Positions 6,829-13,523 of a stretch of 13,523 nt of DNA are shown in pieces (position 1 is the first letter of the stretch; every line of letters starts with the position of its first letter). The stretch spans positions 1 through 13,523 of the forward strand of contig CAJBPJ010000031.1 of assembly GCA_903957465.1 (NCBI GenBank). The letters are read 5' to 3'. A program made the position numbers and the translations under genes. The notes beneath the pieces are model-generated. The model was not told the DNA's origin and made no database searches. It saw only the letters and a list, made by a program, of their open reading frames with translations. Source of the stretch: an uncultured Opitutia bacterium (GTDB lineage Bacteria; Verrucomicrobiota; Verrucomicrobiia; Opitutales; UBA953).

Positions 6829-8172
6829 ATGAACACTACCCTAAAGACCCTCACCCTCGCGGCAGCCGCCTCTATGGCAGTCTCCGCTTACGCTGGCGAC
6901 AAGGAGGTCCTCGATCTTCTCGTTAAGAAGGGCGTCATCACTGCTGAAGATCGCGCCAAGGCGATTCAGGAGTCCAAGACCAAGGCCAGCGACCTTAACC
7001 TCAACGAAGTCTTCTCGAAGGAAGACGCCGTCAAGCGCCTGACATTCTCGGGTCGTATGCAGACGCAGTACGAAGGTGCTAGCTATGAGCAAACCACTGC
7101 TGGTATCACCACCGAGGCCCGCGACACCTCCACCATGCTCCTCCGCCGCATGTACCTTGGCGTCAAGGCCGACGTGGGTGACGGCTTCTCCGGAGAAATC
7201 GTCTATAACTTCGCTGACTCCACAACCGACAGCGGTGCCGACACCGTGCGTGCGGGTGCCTTCGACAAGGCCGTCTTCACCGCGGAGACGTCCTTTGGAA
7301 AGTTCGACCTCGGTTATCAGAAGGTGATCTTCGGTTACGAAGAGAATACCTCGTCCTCGGGCCTCTTCACTGTCGAGCGCTCGATGGTTACACGTTACTG
7401 GGCTGAAGGTGAGAACAATCGTCGTCTCGGTCTCGGCGCCCGTCACGTCGGTGTCCACTACAGCAACCGCCACACGCTCGGCGAGGCCGGCGAAGGTGAT
7501 CTTCGCTATGGCATCTCAGCGGTCAATGCGCGCCAGGGATACAATGATGTCACGGTTAACGACTATGGTTTCTACGCCTTCGCTAGTTTTGGCTGGAAGC
7601 CGACTGGTCTGACTGTCGGCGTCAATGCATTCGAAAATCAGCGCTTTGAAGACGTGAACACCGCGCTAGGCGGCGCCAACGGCATCAATCCCTATCTACG
7701 CTGGGAGTTCAAGGACTTCACCCTCGTTGGCGAGTATATCACCTCGGAGATCGAGTCCCACACTGCCGCGCCTGGTGTAGCCACTGGTACCAACGGCACT
7801 GTCGGCCAGGTCTTGCGTAAGCCCACCGGCTACAATGCGACCGCGGTCTACAAGCTCACCGAGAAACTAGAGTTGGTTGCCCGGTACTCCGTCCTTGATA
7901 CCGATGGACGTGGCATCCGTGTTAGCGACGGTTTCCGTGACGTGCAGAACGCTCCGCTCAGCAGCACCACCTACAATGAAACTGATAGCGTCTTTGTGGG
8001 CATGAACTACTACTTCAATAAGAACAATGCGAAGATCCAGTTTGGCTACGAGCGTGCTAATCTCGACGGCCGCTTGGCGAACTGGAATGGCACCACAGGT
8101 GCGGCAAATGTCACCGCCACAGATACTGCCCGATCTGACATCTTCCGCGTTCAGGCGCAGATCTTGTTCTAA
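6829..8172 (+). CDS. Outer-membrane porin, OprO/OprP (phosphate-selective) type
   Basis: A signal peptide covers residues 1-22: a Lys near the N-terminus, a hydrophobic Ala/Leu core, and AYA before Gly23 as the cleavage site. The mature start DKEVLDLLVKKGVITAEDRA is the short helical 'LLVKKGxIT' segment common before OprO/P-like barrels. From RLTFSGRMQTQYEG onward the protein alternates polar and hydrophobic/aromatic residues, as expected for beta strands, and it ends in QAQILF with the C-terminal Phe recognised by BamA. Total length is 447 residues, close to OprP. Codons favour C in the third position (ctc, gtc, ggc, aac, ttc) more than neighbouring genes, which fits high expression. No strong Shine-Dalgarno is seen; an AGGG lies about 13 nt before the ATG. 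The gene stands alone between its own promoter region and a strong terminator. The substrate (phosphate or another anion) cannot be read from sequence. Confidence 0.85.
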   Translation: MNTTLKTLTLAAAASMAVSAYAGDKEVLDLLVKKGVITAEDRAKAIQESKTKASDLNLNEVFSKEDAVKRLTFSGRMQTQYEGASYEQTTAGITTEARDTSTMLLRRMYLGVKADVGDGFSGEIVYNFADSTTDSGADTVRAGAFDKAVFTAETSFGKFDLGYQKVIFGYEENTSSSGLFTVERSMVTRYWAEGENNRRLGLGARHVGVHYSNRHTLGEAGEGDLRYGISAVNARQGYNDVTVNDYGFYAFASFGWKPTGLTVGVNAFENQRFEDVNTALGGANGINPYLRWEFKDFTLVGEYITSEIESHTAAPGVATGTNGTVGQVLRKPTGYNATAVYKLTEKLELVARYSVLDTDGRGIRVSDGFRDVQNAPLSSTTYNETDSVFVGMNYYFNKNNAKIQFGYERANLDGRLANWNGTTGAANVTATDTARSDIFRVQAQILF

Positions 8173-8195
8173 TACTTAAGGTAAGTTTCATAGCC

Positions 8196-8227
8196 AAGAG
8201 CCGACCTGGAGGGGTCGGCTCTTTTTT
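8196..8227 (+). terminator. Rho-independent terminator of the porin gene
   Basis: A perfect 11-bp stem, AAGAGCCGACC (8196-8206) with GGTCGGCTCTT (8213-8223), encloses the 6-nt loop TGGAGG and runs into a T tract (8222-8227). It begins 23 nt after the porin stop. In the opposite direction the stem is not followed by T residues, so it mainly serves the plus strand, although it also lies beyond the 3' end of the convergent minus-strand gene. Confidence 0.93.
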
Positions 8228-8249
8228 GTCTAAAAATAAAATCCGAGGC

Positions 8250-8714
8250 TTACAGATTTTCCGACTCTTTCGCCGACGCTGCTTTCTTTTTCATCGTTTC
8301 AATTGCGGCTTTGGCTGCATCGAGATCGGTGCGCGCGAGTTCCAGTTCACCGGTTAATTCGTTGATGCGCGCGGCTGCCTCGGCTCGAGCTTTCTCGGCA
8401 TCTTCTAACTGTGGCTTAAGTGCGTTCAGGGCGCTCGAGGCCTCCGCGAGAAGGATCTGTGCCTCGGCGGCACGCTGGGTGGCTTCTGCAACAATCTTAG
8501 ATTGGGCAGCGAGTGCTTCTGAATGTTTGCGTGCCGCTTTTTCAGACTCTTGTGCGCGGTACTCAGCTTCACTGGCACGTCGGGAGAATGCGTCAATCCG
8601 TGCCTGGGCACCTTCGGCACGCTCTTGGGCATCGGATTCACCAATCCAGAGTGCGATGGCGAGTGCGCTCACAACGGTAAGTGCGAGCGAGTAGTTGCGA
8701 GTGCGCTTATCCAT
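8250..8714 (-). CDS. Small membrane-anchored coiled-coil protein of unknown function
   Basis: The protein has 154 residues. A short basic N-terminus (MDKRTRN) precedes one hydrophobic segment at about residues 8-24 (YSLALTVVSALAIALWI). By the positive-inside rule the rest should face the periplasm, or the segment may be an uncleaved signal anchor. From about 28 to 145 the chain is rich in Ala, Glu, Lys and Arg with heptad-like spacing and no Pro except one (KPQLEDAEKARAEAAARI), so it is almost certainly a long coiled coil. The tail MKKKAASAKESENL is charged. Such anchors occur in many envelope or cell-division proteins, but no family is recognised. It follows nspC by 51 nt and is convergent with the porin. 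AAGAG about 9 nt before the ATG is a plausible ribosome site. Confidence 0.72.
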   Translation of the reverse strand: MDKRTRNYSLALTVVSALAIALWIGESDAQERAEGAQARIDAFSRRASEAEYRAQESEKAARKHSEALAAQSKIVAEATQRAAEAQILLAEASSALNALKPQLEDAEKARAEAAARINELTGELELARTDLDAAKAAIETMKKKAASAKESENL

Positions 8715-8765
8715 GGCCAGACTCTTACCAGGGTTCGCTGATAGACCAACTGAAAACCGAAAGGT

Positions 8766-9953
8766 TTACGAAAGACGGTTTTTATAATCTCCGTAACCAA
8801 ACTTTTTAATCACCTGAAAAGCCTTCGATGCGCTATCGTATGTGACAATTGAAGGCAGAGGTGTGCCATTGAATGTCGAGCTTTTGACGAAGGTGTAGTG
8901 CGACATGTCCAAGAAGACGAGGCGCTGGCCGACCTTGAGGGGCTGGTCGAAGCTGTAGTCGCCAATGACATCACCCGCGAGGCAGGTTGTGCTACCTAGG
9001 CGGTAGGTATGAGCCTTTTTTCCTGGGAGCGCTGCCCCGACGACGTCGGGGCGATAGGGCATTTCCAGTACGTCCGGCATGTGACAGGTCGCCGACAGGT
9101 CAAGGATCGCGATATCCATGCCGTTGCGGACAATATCCACAACCGTGCAAACGAGTACGCCGGTTCCGATGGCTATCGCTTCCCCGGGCTCGAGGTAGAC
9201 TTGGATGTGTTCACCCCAGCGCTTGCGGAAGTTGGTAATAACCCGCACGAGGCGGTCGAGGTCATAACCTGGCTTGGTGATGTGATGTCCGCCGCCAAAG
9301 TTAACCCACTTCATCTTCGGGATGATGTCCCCAAACTTTGCTTCAAATGCGGCCACGGTGCGCTCAAGGACGTCCGATCCCTGTTGGCACATAGTGTGGA
9401 AGTGTAGCCCTTCGAGCCCTTCGATTTCCTTGATATCGCCCAGTTCGCTTCGAGGCGTTCCGAGTCGTGAGCCAAGTGCACAGGGATTGTAGAGATCGAC
9501 CTCTACTTCAGCATGCTCAGGGTTAACACGCAGGCCACAAGAGACCTTGCGCGGTGCCGCTTTGACCCGATCGCGGAAACGTTTCCACTGTGAGGGTGAA
9601 TTAAACGACAAGTGGTCTGCAAGACGGAGCAAGTGGTCGAGCTCATCATCTTTAAAGGCCGGTGAGTATACATGGACCTCGCCGCCAAATTCTTCGCGGC
9701 CAAGGAGTGCTTCATGTAGACCGCTCGAGGTCGTGCCGACGAGATGCTGCCGAATCAACTTAGCTTCGCTGAACTGTGCAAAGCCCTTAAGGGCCAAAAG
9801 AATTTTTGCGCCGGAGCGGGCTTGGACGTCCGATAGGACTCGAAGATTGGTTTCGAGGAGTCCGCGGTGGAGTACGTGTGAAGGACTTGGAACCTGTGTT
9901 AGGTCAAGTGGGGCAAAAGCCTCTTCAAGGCGATCGGCGAGCGGATCAGCCAC
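8766..9953 (-). CDS. nspC: Carboxynorspermidine/carboxyspermidine decarboxylase
   Basis: This PLP enzyme of the alanine-racemase fold III type decarboxylates carboxynorspermidine or carboxyspermidine to norspermidine or spermidine. Length is 395 residues. The PLP Lys is Lys56 in ILLALKGFAQFS (51-62). Further hallmarks are HFHTMCQQGSD (184-194), VNFGGGHHITKPGYD (217-231), YLEPGEAI (253-260) and the family-typical TCLAGDVIGDYSFDQPL (323-339), where Cys324 and Asp328 sit in the partner's active site. The start is GTG at 9953, one base after the stop of the dehydrogenase gene upstream, so the two are co-translated. The pair forms the complete two-step aminopropyl-transfer module that replaces SAM-decarboxylase/spermidine synthase. 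Whether the substrate diamine is putrescine or diaminopropane cannot be told. Confidence 0.92.
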   Translation of the reverse strand: MADPLADRLEEAFAPLDLTQVPSPSHVLHRGLLETNLRVLSDVQARSGAKILLALKGFAQFSEAKLIRQHLVGTTSSGLHEALLGREEFGGEVHVYSPAFKDDELDHLLRLADHLSFNSPSQWKRFRDRVKAAPRKVSCGLRVNPEHAEVEVDLYNPCALGSRLGTPRSELGDIKEIEGLEGLHFHTMCQQGSDVLERTVAAFEAKFGDIIPKMKWVNFGGGHHITKPGYDLDRLVRVITNFRKRWGEHIQVYLEPGEAIAIGTGVLVCTVVDIVRNGMDIAILDLSATCHMPDVLEMPYRPDVVGAALPGKKAHTYRLGSTTCLAGDVIGDYSFDQPLKVGQRLVFLDMSHYTFVKSSTFNGTPLPSIVTYDSASKAFQVIKKFGYGDYKNRLS

Positions 9954-9954
9954 G

Positions 9955-11151
9955 TCAGACAGCGAGTTCTTTTACGTGCCAAGGGAGTCCGCGCTTGTTG
10001 AGTTCTTCCATGAAGGGGTCTGGATCCATTTCTTCCATATTCCAGACGCCCGCCTTCTTCCATAGGCCACTGGCAATCATGATGGCGCCGATCGCAGCGG
10101 GTACCCCTGTGGTGTAGCTAATCGCTTGGGATTTTACTTCAGCGAAGCATTCTTGGTGGTCGCAAACGTTATAGATGAAGACCTTGCGAGGCTTACCGTT
10201 TTTGGTGCCCGTGATTTCGCAACCAATGCAGGTCTTGCCCTTGGTGCGTGGTCCCAGTGAAGCAGGGTCTGGTAGAAGTGCCTTCAGGAATTGAATCGGC
10301 ACAATCTTATGGCCCTGGAAGTCGATAGGGTCGATCCGGGTCATGCCGACGTTCTCCAATACTCGTAAGTGAGTGAGGTAGCGCTCGGAGAAGGTCATGA
10401 AGAAGCGAATGCGCTTCAGGCCTTTAATATTGATCGCCAGTGATTCGAGTTCTTCGTGGTAGAGCAGGTAACTATCTTTAGGTCCAACCACAGGGTAGTC
10501 GTAGACCTGTTTGACTGAAAGCGGATCGGTTTCTTTCCACTCTCCTTTTTCCCAGTAGCGCCCGCGCTGAGTGATTTCGCGGATATTGATTTCTGGATTA
10601 AAGTTGGTTGCGAATGCGTAACCATGGTCGCCCGCATTGGCATCCATGATATCAATCGTTTCGATCGTGTCGAAAAGGTGCTTTTGTGCGTAGGCACAGA
10701 AAACATTGGTTACGCCCGGGTCGAAGCCTGAGCCGAGAAGCGCGGTAAGTCCGGCTTTCGCGAAACGTTCACGGTAAGCCCATTGCCAAGAGTACTCAAA
10801 TTTTGCGAGATTGGGTGGCTCGTAATTCGCCGTATCGAGGTAGTGCACGCCCGCGTGTAAACACGCATCCATTAATGGAAGATCTTGGTAGGGGAGCGCG
10901 ACGTTGATGACGAGGTCGGGCTTGAAAGATTGGATGAGTGCGACAGTTGCTTGGACATTATCGGCGTCCACTGCAGCGGTTTTGATTGTGCGACCGGTAG
11001 ATGCTTTGACGTCAGCGGCGATCGCCTTGCATTTGTTCTCATTGCGAGAGGCCAGAAGGATCTCCGAGAAATGTTCATGCGCTTGAGCGCATTTATGGGC
11101 GACAACGTTGCCGACGCCACCTGCGCCGATGATGATGACTTTCTTGCTCAT
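9955..11151 (-). CDS. Carboxynorspermidine/carboxyspermidine dehydrogenase (saccharopine dehydrogenase family)
   Basis: It reductively condenses L-aspartate beta-semialdehyde with a diamine using NADPH, giving the carboxylated triamine that NspC then decarboxylates. The protein has 398 residues. The Rossmann start is KVIIIGAGGVGNVVAHK (4-20), followed by VINVALPYQD (81-90), HYLDTANYEPP (103-113), LLGSGFDPGVTNVF (138-151) and NFNPEINIREI (183-193). The last four segments are typical of this subgroup rather than of lysine-pathway saccharopine reductases. The ATG at 11151 follows a poor ribosome site. The assignment is strengthened by the immediately adjacent nspC. tRNA-Asp lies 96 nt upstream in the same direction; no clear promoter was seen between them, so read-through from the tRNA/proBA side is possible. 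Saccharopine reductase proper is the alternative, judged unlikely. Confidence 0.9.
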   Translation of the reverse strand: MSKKVIIIGAGGVGNVVAHKCAQAHEHFSEILLASRNENKCKAIAADVKASTGRTIKTAAVDADNVQATVALIQSFKPDLVINVALPYQDLPLMDACLHAGVHYLDTANYEPPNLAKFEYSWQWAYRERFAKAGLTALLGSGFDPGVTNVFCAYAQKHLFDTIETIDIMDANAGDHGYAFATNFNPEINIREITQRGRYWEKGEWKETDPLSVKQVYDYPVVGPKDSYLLYHEELESLAINIKGLKRIRFFMTFSERYLTHLRVLENVGMTRIDPIDFQGHKIVPIQFLKALLPDPASLGPRTKGKTCIGCEITGTKNGKPRKVFIYNVCDHQECFAEVKSQAISYTTGVPAAIGAIMIASGLWKKAGVWNMEEMDPDPFMEELNKRGLPWHVKELAV

Positions 11152-11204
11152 GGTATGTTCTTTTTTGTATGACTAGCCAGAAGGTGAAAGGAAAAAGGAC
11201 CAAT

Positions 11205-11224
11205 ACCCAGTCGATGGCCTGGGT
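11205..11224 (-). terminator. Short hairpin after tRNA-Asp (possible weak terminator or attenuator)
   Basis: ACCCAG (11205-11210) and CTGGGT (11219-11224) form a 6-bp stem with an 8-nt loop. In the minus direction it is followed by ATTGGTCCTTTTT, a delayed T run; in the plus direction by TTCTT. It lies between tRNA-Asp and the polyamine genes and could end or thin out tRNA transcription. Weak on stem length alone. Confidence 0.25.
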
Positions 11225-11237
11225 TTCTTAAAATCGA

Positions 11238-11339
11238 CCTTTTTGGCTGGCGGGATGGACGGGACTCGAACCCGCGACCTCCTACGTGACAGGCAGGCGC
11301 TCTAACCAACTGAGCTACCACCCCGGACAGCCAAAAAGG
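11238..11339. repeat. Perfect 11-bp inverted repeat bracketing tRNA-Asp
   Basis: CCTTTTTGGCT at 11238-11248 is the exact reverse complement of AGCCAAAAAGG at 11329-11339. The left arm shares one base with the end of the encoded CCA; the right arm ends four bases before the tRNA 5' end. In the precursor RNA the leader and trailer could pair and prolong the acceptor stem after a small internal loop. This may guide RNase P or 3' processing. Function is inference; the repeat itself is certain. Confidence 0.8.
11248..11324 (-). tRNA. tRNA-Asp (anticodon GTC)
   Basis: Read on the minus strand the acceptor arm GGGGTGG pairs with CCATCCC (one G-U). The D-arm is AGCTCAGTTGGTTAGAGC, the anticodon loop CTGTCAC holds GTC, and the T-arm is GCGGG-TTCGAGT-CCCGT. 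The discriminator base is G and CCA is encoded in the genome (11250-11248). The length including CCA is 77 nt. The GTC anticodon with a G73 discriminator fits Asp identity. It lies 68 nt after proA and before the polyamine genes, all on the same strand. A perfect inverted repeat brackets it. Confidence 0.96.
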
Positions 11340-11345
11340 AGGTTC

Positions 11346-11374
11346 AGAGAGACTTTCGCAGGGTGTACTGTCAA
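11346..11374 (-). promoter_or_regulatory. Candidate promoter for tRNA-Asp
   Basis: On the minus strand a perfect TTGACA (11374-11369) lies in the gap after proA. The hexamer 17 bp further (11351-11346) is CTCTCT, a poor -10. If used, transcription would start around 11339, exactly where the leader arm of the inverted repeat begins. The perfect -35 in a non-coding gap is suggestive; read-through from proBA is the alternative. Confidence 0.33.
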
Positions 11375-11392
11375 ACGGAAAAGAGCTATCGC

Positions 11393-12652
11393 CTAGGCTC
11401 TGGCCTGCCCATTGCCCTGTATAGTGAACTTCCATGTGGTTAGCTCCCGGGCGCCCATTGGGCCACGGGCATGCAGGCGACCTGTGCTAATTCCAACTTC
11501 AGCTCCAAAGCCAAACTCACCACCGTCCGTAAAGCGCGTGCTGGCGTTATGGTAAACGCAGGCGCTGTCGACCTCGCTTAGGAACCTTTGGGCAACAATC
11601 GTGTCATTTGTAACAATGGCATCTGAGTGCCCTGAGCTGTACTGAGCGATGTGGCTGAGGGCCTCGTTAAGTCCAGGGACAATGCGCACATTGAGAATAA
11701 GGGATAGATGCTCCGTGGCCCAGTCGGCAGGACTGGCCGCATGGCTCGAAGGCATGTAAGGTTGTGCCAAGGGGCACGCCCGAATGCTTGTCTGGCGACT
11801 GCGGAGGGCGGTGTCGAGTTGAGGGAGGAAGTTAGCCGCGATCGATGCATCCACGAGTAATGTTTCGGCTGCGTTACAGACTCCGGGTTTTTGGCACTTC
11901 GCGTTTAATAAAATAACTTCTGCCATCGGTAGCTCTGCGGCTGCGTGTACGTAGATATGACAAATACCCGCATCGTGTTTTATGACGGGGACTTGGGCGG
12001 TGGCCGTGACAGCTTCAATCAATCCAGGTCCGCCGCGCGGGATAATCAGATCCACGATACCGCGAAGACTTCCGAGTATCATGACAGCTTCGCGATCGGC
12101 GACAGGGACGAGGGTCACTATTTCTGTCGGTAAGCCCGCAGTCTGGAGGCCTTCATGAATCGCATTTGCTAGTGCTTGATTTGTCCGAAGGGCTTCATGG
12201 CCTCCGCGCAATATACAAGCATTGCCTGAGCGCAGGCACAGTACCGCTGCATCCACGGTTACATTGGGTCGCGATTCGTAGACAATAGCGATGAGGCCAA
12301 TGGGTATGCGCAGCTTGGTAATCTTTAGGCCATTTGGCCTTGTCCAGGACTCCAAAGCTTCGCCGAGCGGATCGGCTTGAGTGGCGACAGTTTCTGTAGC
12401 GAGTGCGACAGCTTCGAGTCGGCCTTGATCGAGGCGCAAACGGTCAAGCATCGCAGGTGAGAGTCCTGTCGCTTGAGCGTGTTTCAAATCTACTTCGTTG
12501 GCTGCAAGGATATCGGCAGCGTTTTTACGGATAGCTCGAGCAATTAGCTGAATGGCCTCGGTGCGTTTAGCTGCCGTGCTCAGAGACAGCACTCGAGCTG
12601 CCTGGCGTGCCTTCTGGGCTAGGGCTTCAATGGTTTGCCGGAGATTACTCAT
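11393..12652 (-). CDS. proA: Gamma-glutamyl phosphate reductase (glutamate-5-semialdehyde dehydrogenase)
   Basis: ProA reduces gamma-glutamyl phosphate with NADPH to glutamate-5-semialdehyde, the second step of proline synthesis. Length is 419 residues, normal for the family. Motifs: IAIVYESRPNVTVDAA (121-136), RSGNACILRGGHEA (141-154), DLIIPRGGPGLI (201-212), VIKHDAGICHIYV (223-235), AKCQKPGVCNAAET (251-264) with the catalytic thiol Cys259, and FTDGGEFGFGAEVGIST (374-390) followed by RGPMG (396-400). The start codon overlaps the proB stop (ATGA), so both subunits of the short-lived-intermediate pathway are made together. Stop is TAG at 11395. It is followed by tRNA-Asp on the same strand. 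Confidence 0.96.
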   Translation of the reverse strand: MSNLRQTIEALAQKARQAARVLSLSTAAKRTEAIQLIARAIRKNAADILAANEVDLKHAQATGLSPAMLDRLRLDQGRLEAVALATETVATQADPLGEALESWTRPNGLKITKLRIPIGLIAIVYESRPNVTVDAAVLCLRSGNACILRGGHEALRTNQALANAIHEGLQTAGLPTEIVTLVPVADREAVMILGSLRGIVDLIIPRGGPGLIEAVTATAQVPVIKHDAGICHIYVHAAAELPMAEVILLNAKCQKPGVCNAAETLLVDASIAANFLPQLDTALRSRQTSIRACPLAQPYMPSSHAASPADWATEHLSLILNVRIVPGLNEALSHIAQYSSGHSDAIVTNDTIVAQRFLSEVDSACVYHNASTRFTDGGEFGFGAEVGISTGRLHARGPMGARELTTWKFTIQGNGQARA

Positions 12653-13413
12653 TGCAGGCTAAAGCGAGTCCCAATGATTTTACCTTTGGCAAGGTCTGTG
12701 AGCACATTTTTTCGGCGACCATCTGCGATGAAGGTATCAATTTTTCCACTGGCTGCTATTTCTGCAGCCAAGAGCTTGGTCACCATTCCGCCAACATTAC
12801 GTTCCGAGGTTGTTCCGCCTGCGAGCGCACGGATGCGTTCGTCGATACGTTTCACGCGCGGAATTAGTTCTCCAGTGCCATCTGGCTTAGTCATTAATCC
12901 TGGTATACCCGAAAGAATAATCAGCAAGTCGGCTTCGGTTAGTACGGCGACGTGAGCGGAAAGTCGGTCATTGTCTCCAACTTTAATTTCTTCGTCCGCA
13001 ATAGCGTCGTTTTCATTAATAATTGGAATGAACCGTTTTTGAGAGAGTAAGAAATCAAGCGTGGCACGTGCGTTGCGAATGCAAGTGCGGCTATCGAGGT
13101 CCCAGTAGGTCAGAAGCAATTGTGCGCCGAGAAGTTTATGGCGGCCGAGGTGTCGTCGGTACTCTGCCATGAGTTCGGGTTGTCCCACTGTGGCACAGGC
13201 TTGAAGTTCTCGGGCTTCACTTGGACGCTTTTTTAAGCCCATCGTTGTCATGCCAGCGGCAATCGCACCTGAAGTGACGAGAACGACTTCGTGTCCCTTG
13301 CGGCGGAGTACAGCTACCTGATCAATGATGTCACGGATACGTGCGCGGTCGACACTGCCATTTTTGCGGGTCAATAGACCAGAACCCAGTTTGATGACCC
13401 AGCGTTTTCCCAT
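12649..13413 (-). CDS. proB: Glutamate 5-kinase, short form without PUA domain
   Basis: ProB phosphorylates L-glutamate to gamma-glutamyl phosphate, the first and feedback-regulated step of proline synthesis. Amino-acid-kinase motifs run in order: VIKLGSGLLT (6-15), LVTSGAIAAGM (45-55), ATVGQPELM (74-82), PIINENDAI (130-138), KVGDNDRLSAHVA (144-156), LIILSGIPGLM (164-174) and GGMVTKLLAAEIA (208-220). It ends at GTRFSLQ (254 residues), where long ProB proteins (about 367 residues, as in E. coli) continue into a C-terminal PUA domain. Kinase-only ProB forms are known. The ATG at 13413 is the only possible start, because upstream in-frame codons reach a stop without another ATG, GTG or TTG. No good ribosome site is visible. 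Confidence 0.95.
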   Translation of the reverse strand: MGKRWVIKLGSGLLTRKNGSVDRARIRDIIDQVAVLRRKGHEVVLVTSGAIAAGMTTMGLKKRPSEARELQACATVGQPELMAEYRRHLGRHKLLGAQLLLTYWDLDSRTCIRNARATLDFLLSQKRFIPIINENDAIADEEIKVGDNDRLSAHVAVLTEADLLIILSGIPGLMTKPDGTGELIPRVKRIDERIRALAGGTTSERNVGGMVTKLLAAEIAASGKIDTFIADGRRKNVLTDLAKGKIIGTRFSLQ

Positions 13414-13424
13414 AGGATAGTAGC

Positions 13425-13523
13425 GTGCATAAGATAACGCGTGGTGTCGAGAGCGTGAGGAGTTGCCTTAAGGGCCGACTGGTGCACGTTGGCTTGTATG
13501 GCGAAGTCCCCCGAAGGTTCAGG
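13425..13523 (+). CDS. Probable start of a divergent gene, N-terminal fragment; possibly RibF/FAD-synthetase-like
   Basis: A plus-strand frame opens with GTG at 13425, preceded by AGGA at 13414-13417 (7-nt spacing), and stays open for 33 codons to the edge. It reads (M)HKITRGVESVRSCLKGRL then VHVGLYGEVPRRFR. The layout 'I-RG-ES...VHV-G-Y' recalls the N-terminus of riboflavin kinase/FAD synthetases, which have HVALGVFDGVHRGHR-like motifs there, but the key Asp, Gly and His positions are not conserved here. The family idea is therefore weak. A GTG at 13482 (GTGCACGTT) is an alternative start. The gap to the proB start codon is 11 nt, very short for a divergent pair. Confidence 0.35.
   Translation, partial: MHKITRGVESVRSCLKGRLVHVGLYGEVPRRFR

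Noticed and set aside
6841..7473. Open frame of 210 codons on the minus strand inside the porin gene
   Set aside because: It is antisense to a strongly codon-biased gene whose C-ending codons suppress stops on the other strand; the peptide is low-complexity and has no known family.
8754..8767. Hairpin AAACC-GAAA-GGTTT at the nspC stop codon
   Set aside because: A 5-bp, AT-rich stem overlapping the stop codon with no T-run of useful length; too weak to call a terminator.
9547..10065. Open frame of 172 codons on the plus strand across the nspC/dehydrogenase junction
   Set aside because: It is Ser/Arg-rich and opposite two well-recognised genes; a shadow frame.
11238..11339. Repeats at tRNA-Asp as attachment sites of an integrated element
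   Set aside because: The repeats are inverted, not direct, and no integrase or foreign gene is next to the tRNA.
11148..11435. Minus-strand frame of 95 codons running through tRNA-Asp
   Set aside because: It contains the tRNA in its middle; the peptide section 'VAQLVRAPACHVGGRGFESR' is the usual false translation of a tRNA gene.

Overview
The window looks like an ordinary chromosomal segment of a Gram-negative bacterium with moderate GC content. Lipid A synthesis (lpxB) and an outer-membrane porin with a signal peptide and C-terminal Phe show the Gram-negative envelope. An OprO/OprP-type porin starting with a 'LLVKKG' motif, the carboxyspermidine route to polyamines, an LpxB with the 'SGTMSL' variant and a SirB1-like protein together make a member of Verrucomicrobiota (Opitutae-like) the best guess. 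That assignment is inference from protein style, not from a marker gene. No integrase, transposase, phage gene, CRISPR array or defence system was seen, and no stretch over 300 bases lacks a gene.

Layout. (1) Positions 1-939, minus strand: a SirB1-family protein followed by the first 32 codons of aroE (shikimate dehydrogenase), with a 14-nt overlap. (2) A divergent 176-bp intergenic region with a good sigma70-like promoter for clpB and an imperfect dyad overlapping its -35. (3) Positions 1116-6751, plus strand: clpB (broken near its 3' end by one missing base), a Gfo/Idh/MocA oxidoreductase, lpxB and an NAD-dependent epimerase-like protein; the last three are joined by ATGA overlaps. (4) Positions 6829-8172, plus strand: a porin with C-ending codon bias, closed by a textbook intrinsic terminator at 8196-8227. 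(5) Positions 8250-13413, minus strand: proB-proA (ATGA overlap), tRNA-Asp(GTC), carboxy(nor)spermidine dehydrogenase, carboxy(nor)spermidine decarboxylase (nspC), and a small membrane-anchored coiled-coil protein. (6) After 13425 a partial plus-strand gene probably starts, divergent from proB.

How the genes work together. ProB and ProA make glutamate-5-semialdehyde for proline. The dehydrogenase/decarboxylase pair condenses aspartate semialdehyde with a diamine and decarboxylates the product to (nor)spermidine. The oxidoreductase-lpxB pair points to lipid A assembly, possibly with a modified glucosamine precursor. ClpB is the protein disaggregase.

Points most worth a second look: the single-base lesion in clpB, a perfect 11-bp inverted repeat bracketing tRNA-Asp, the oxidoreductase coupled to lpxB, a short ProB without PUA domain, and the divergent start beside proB. 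I found no convincing undescribed system.
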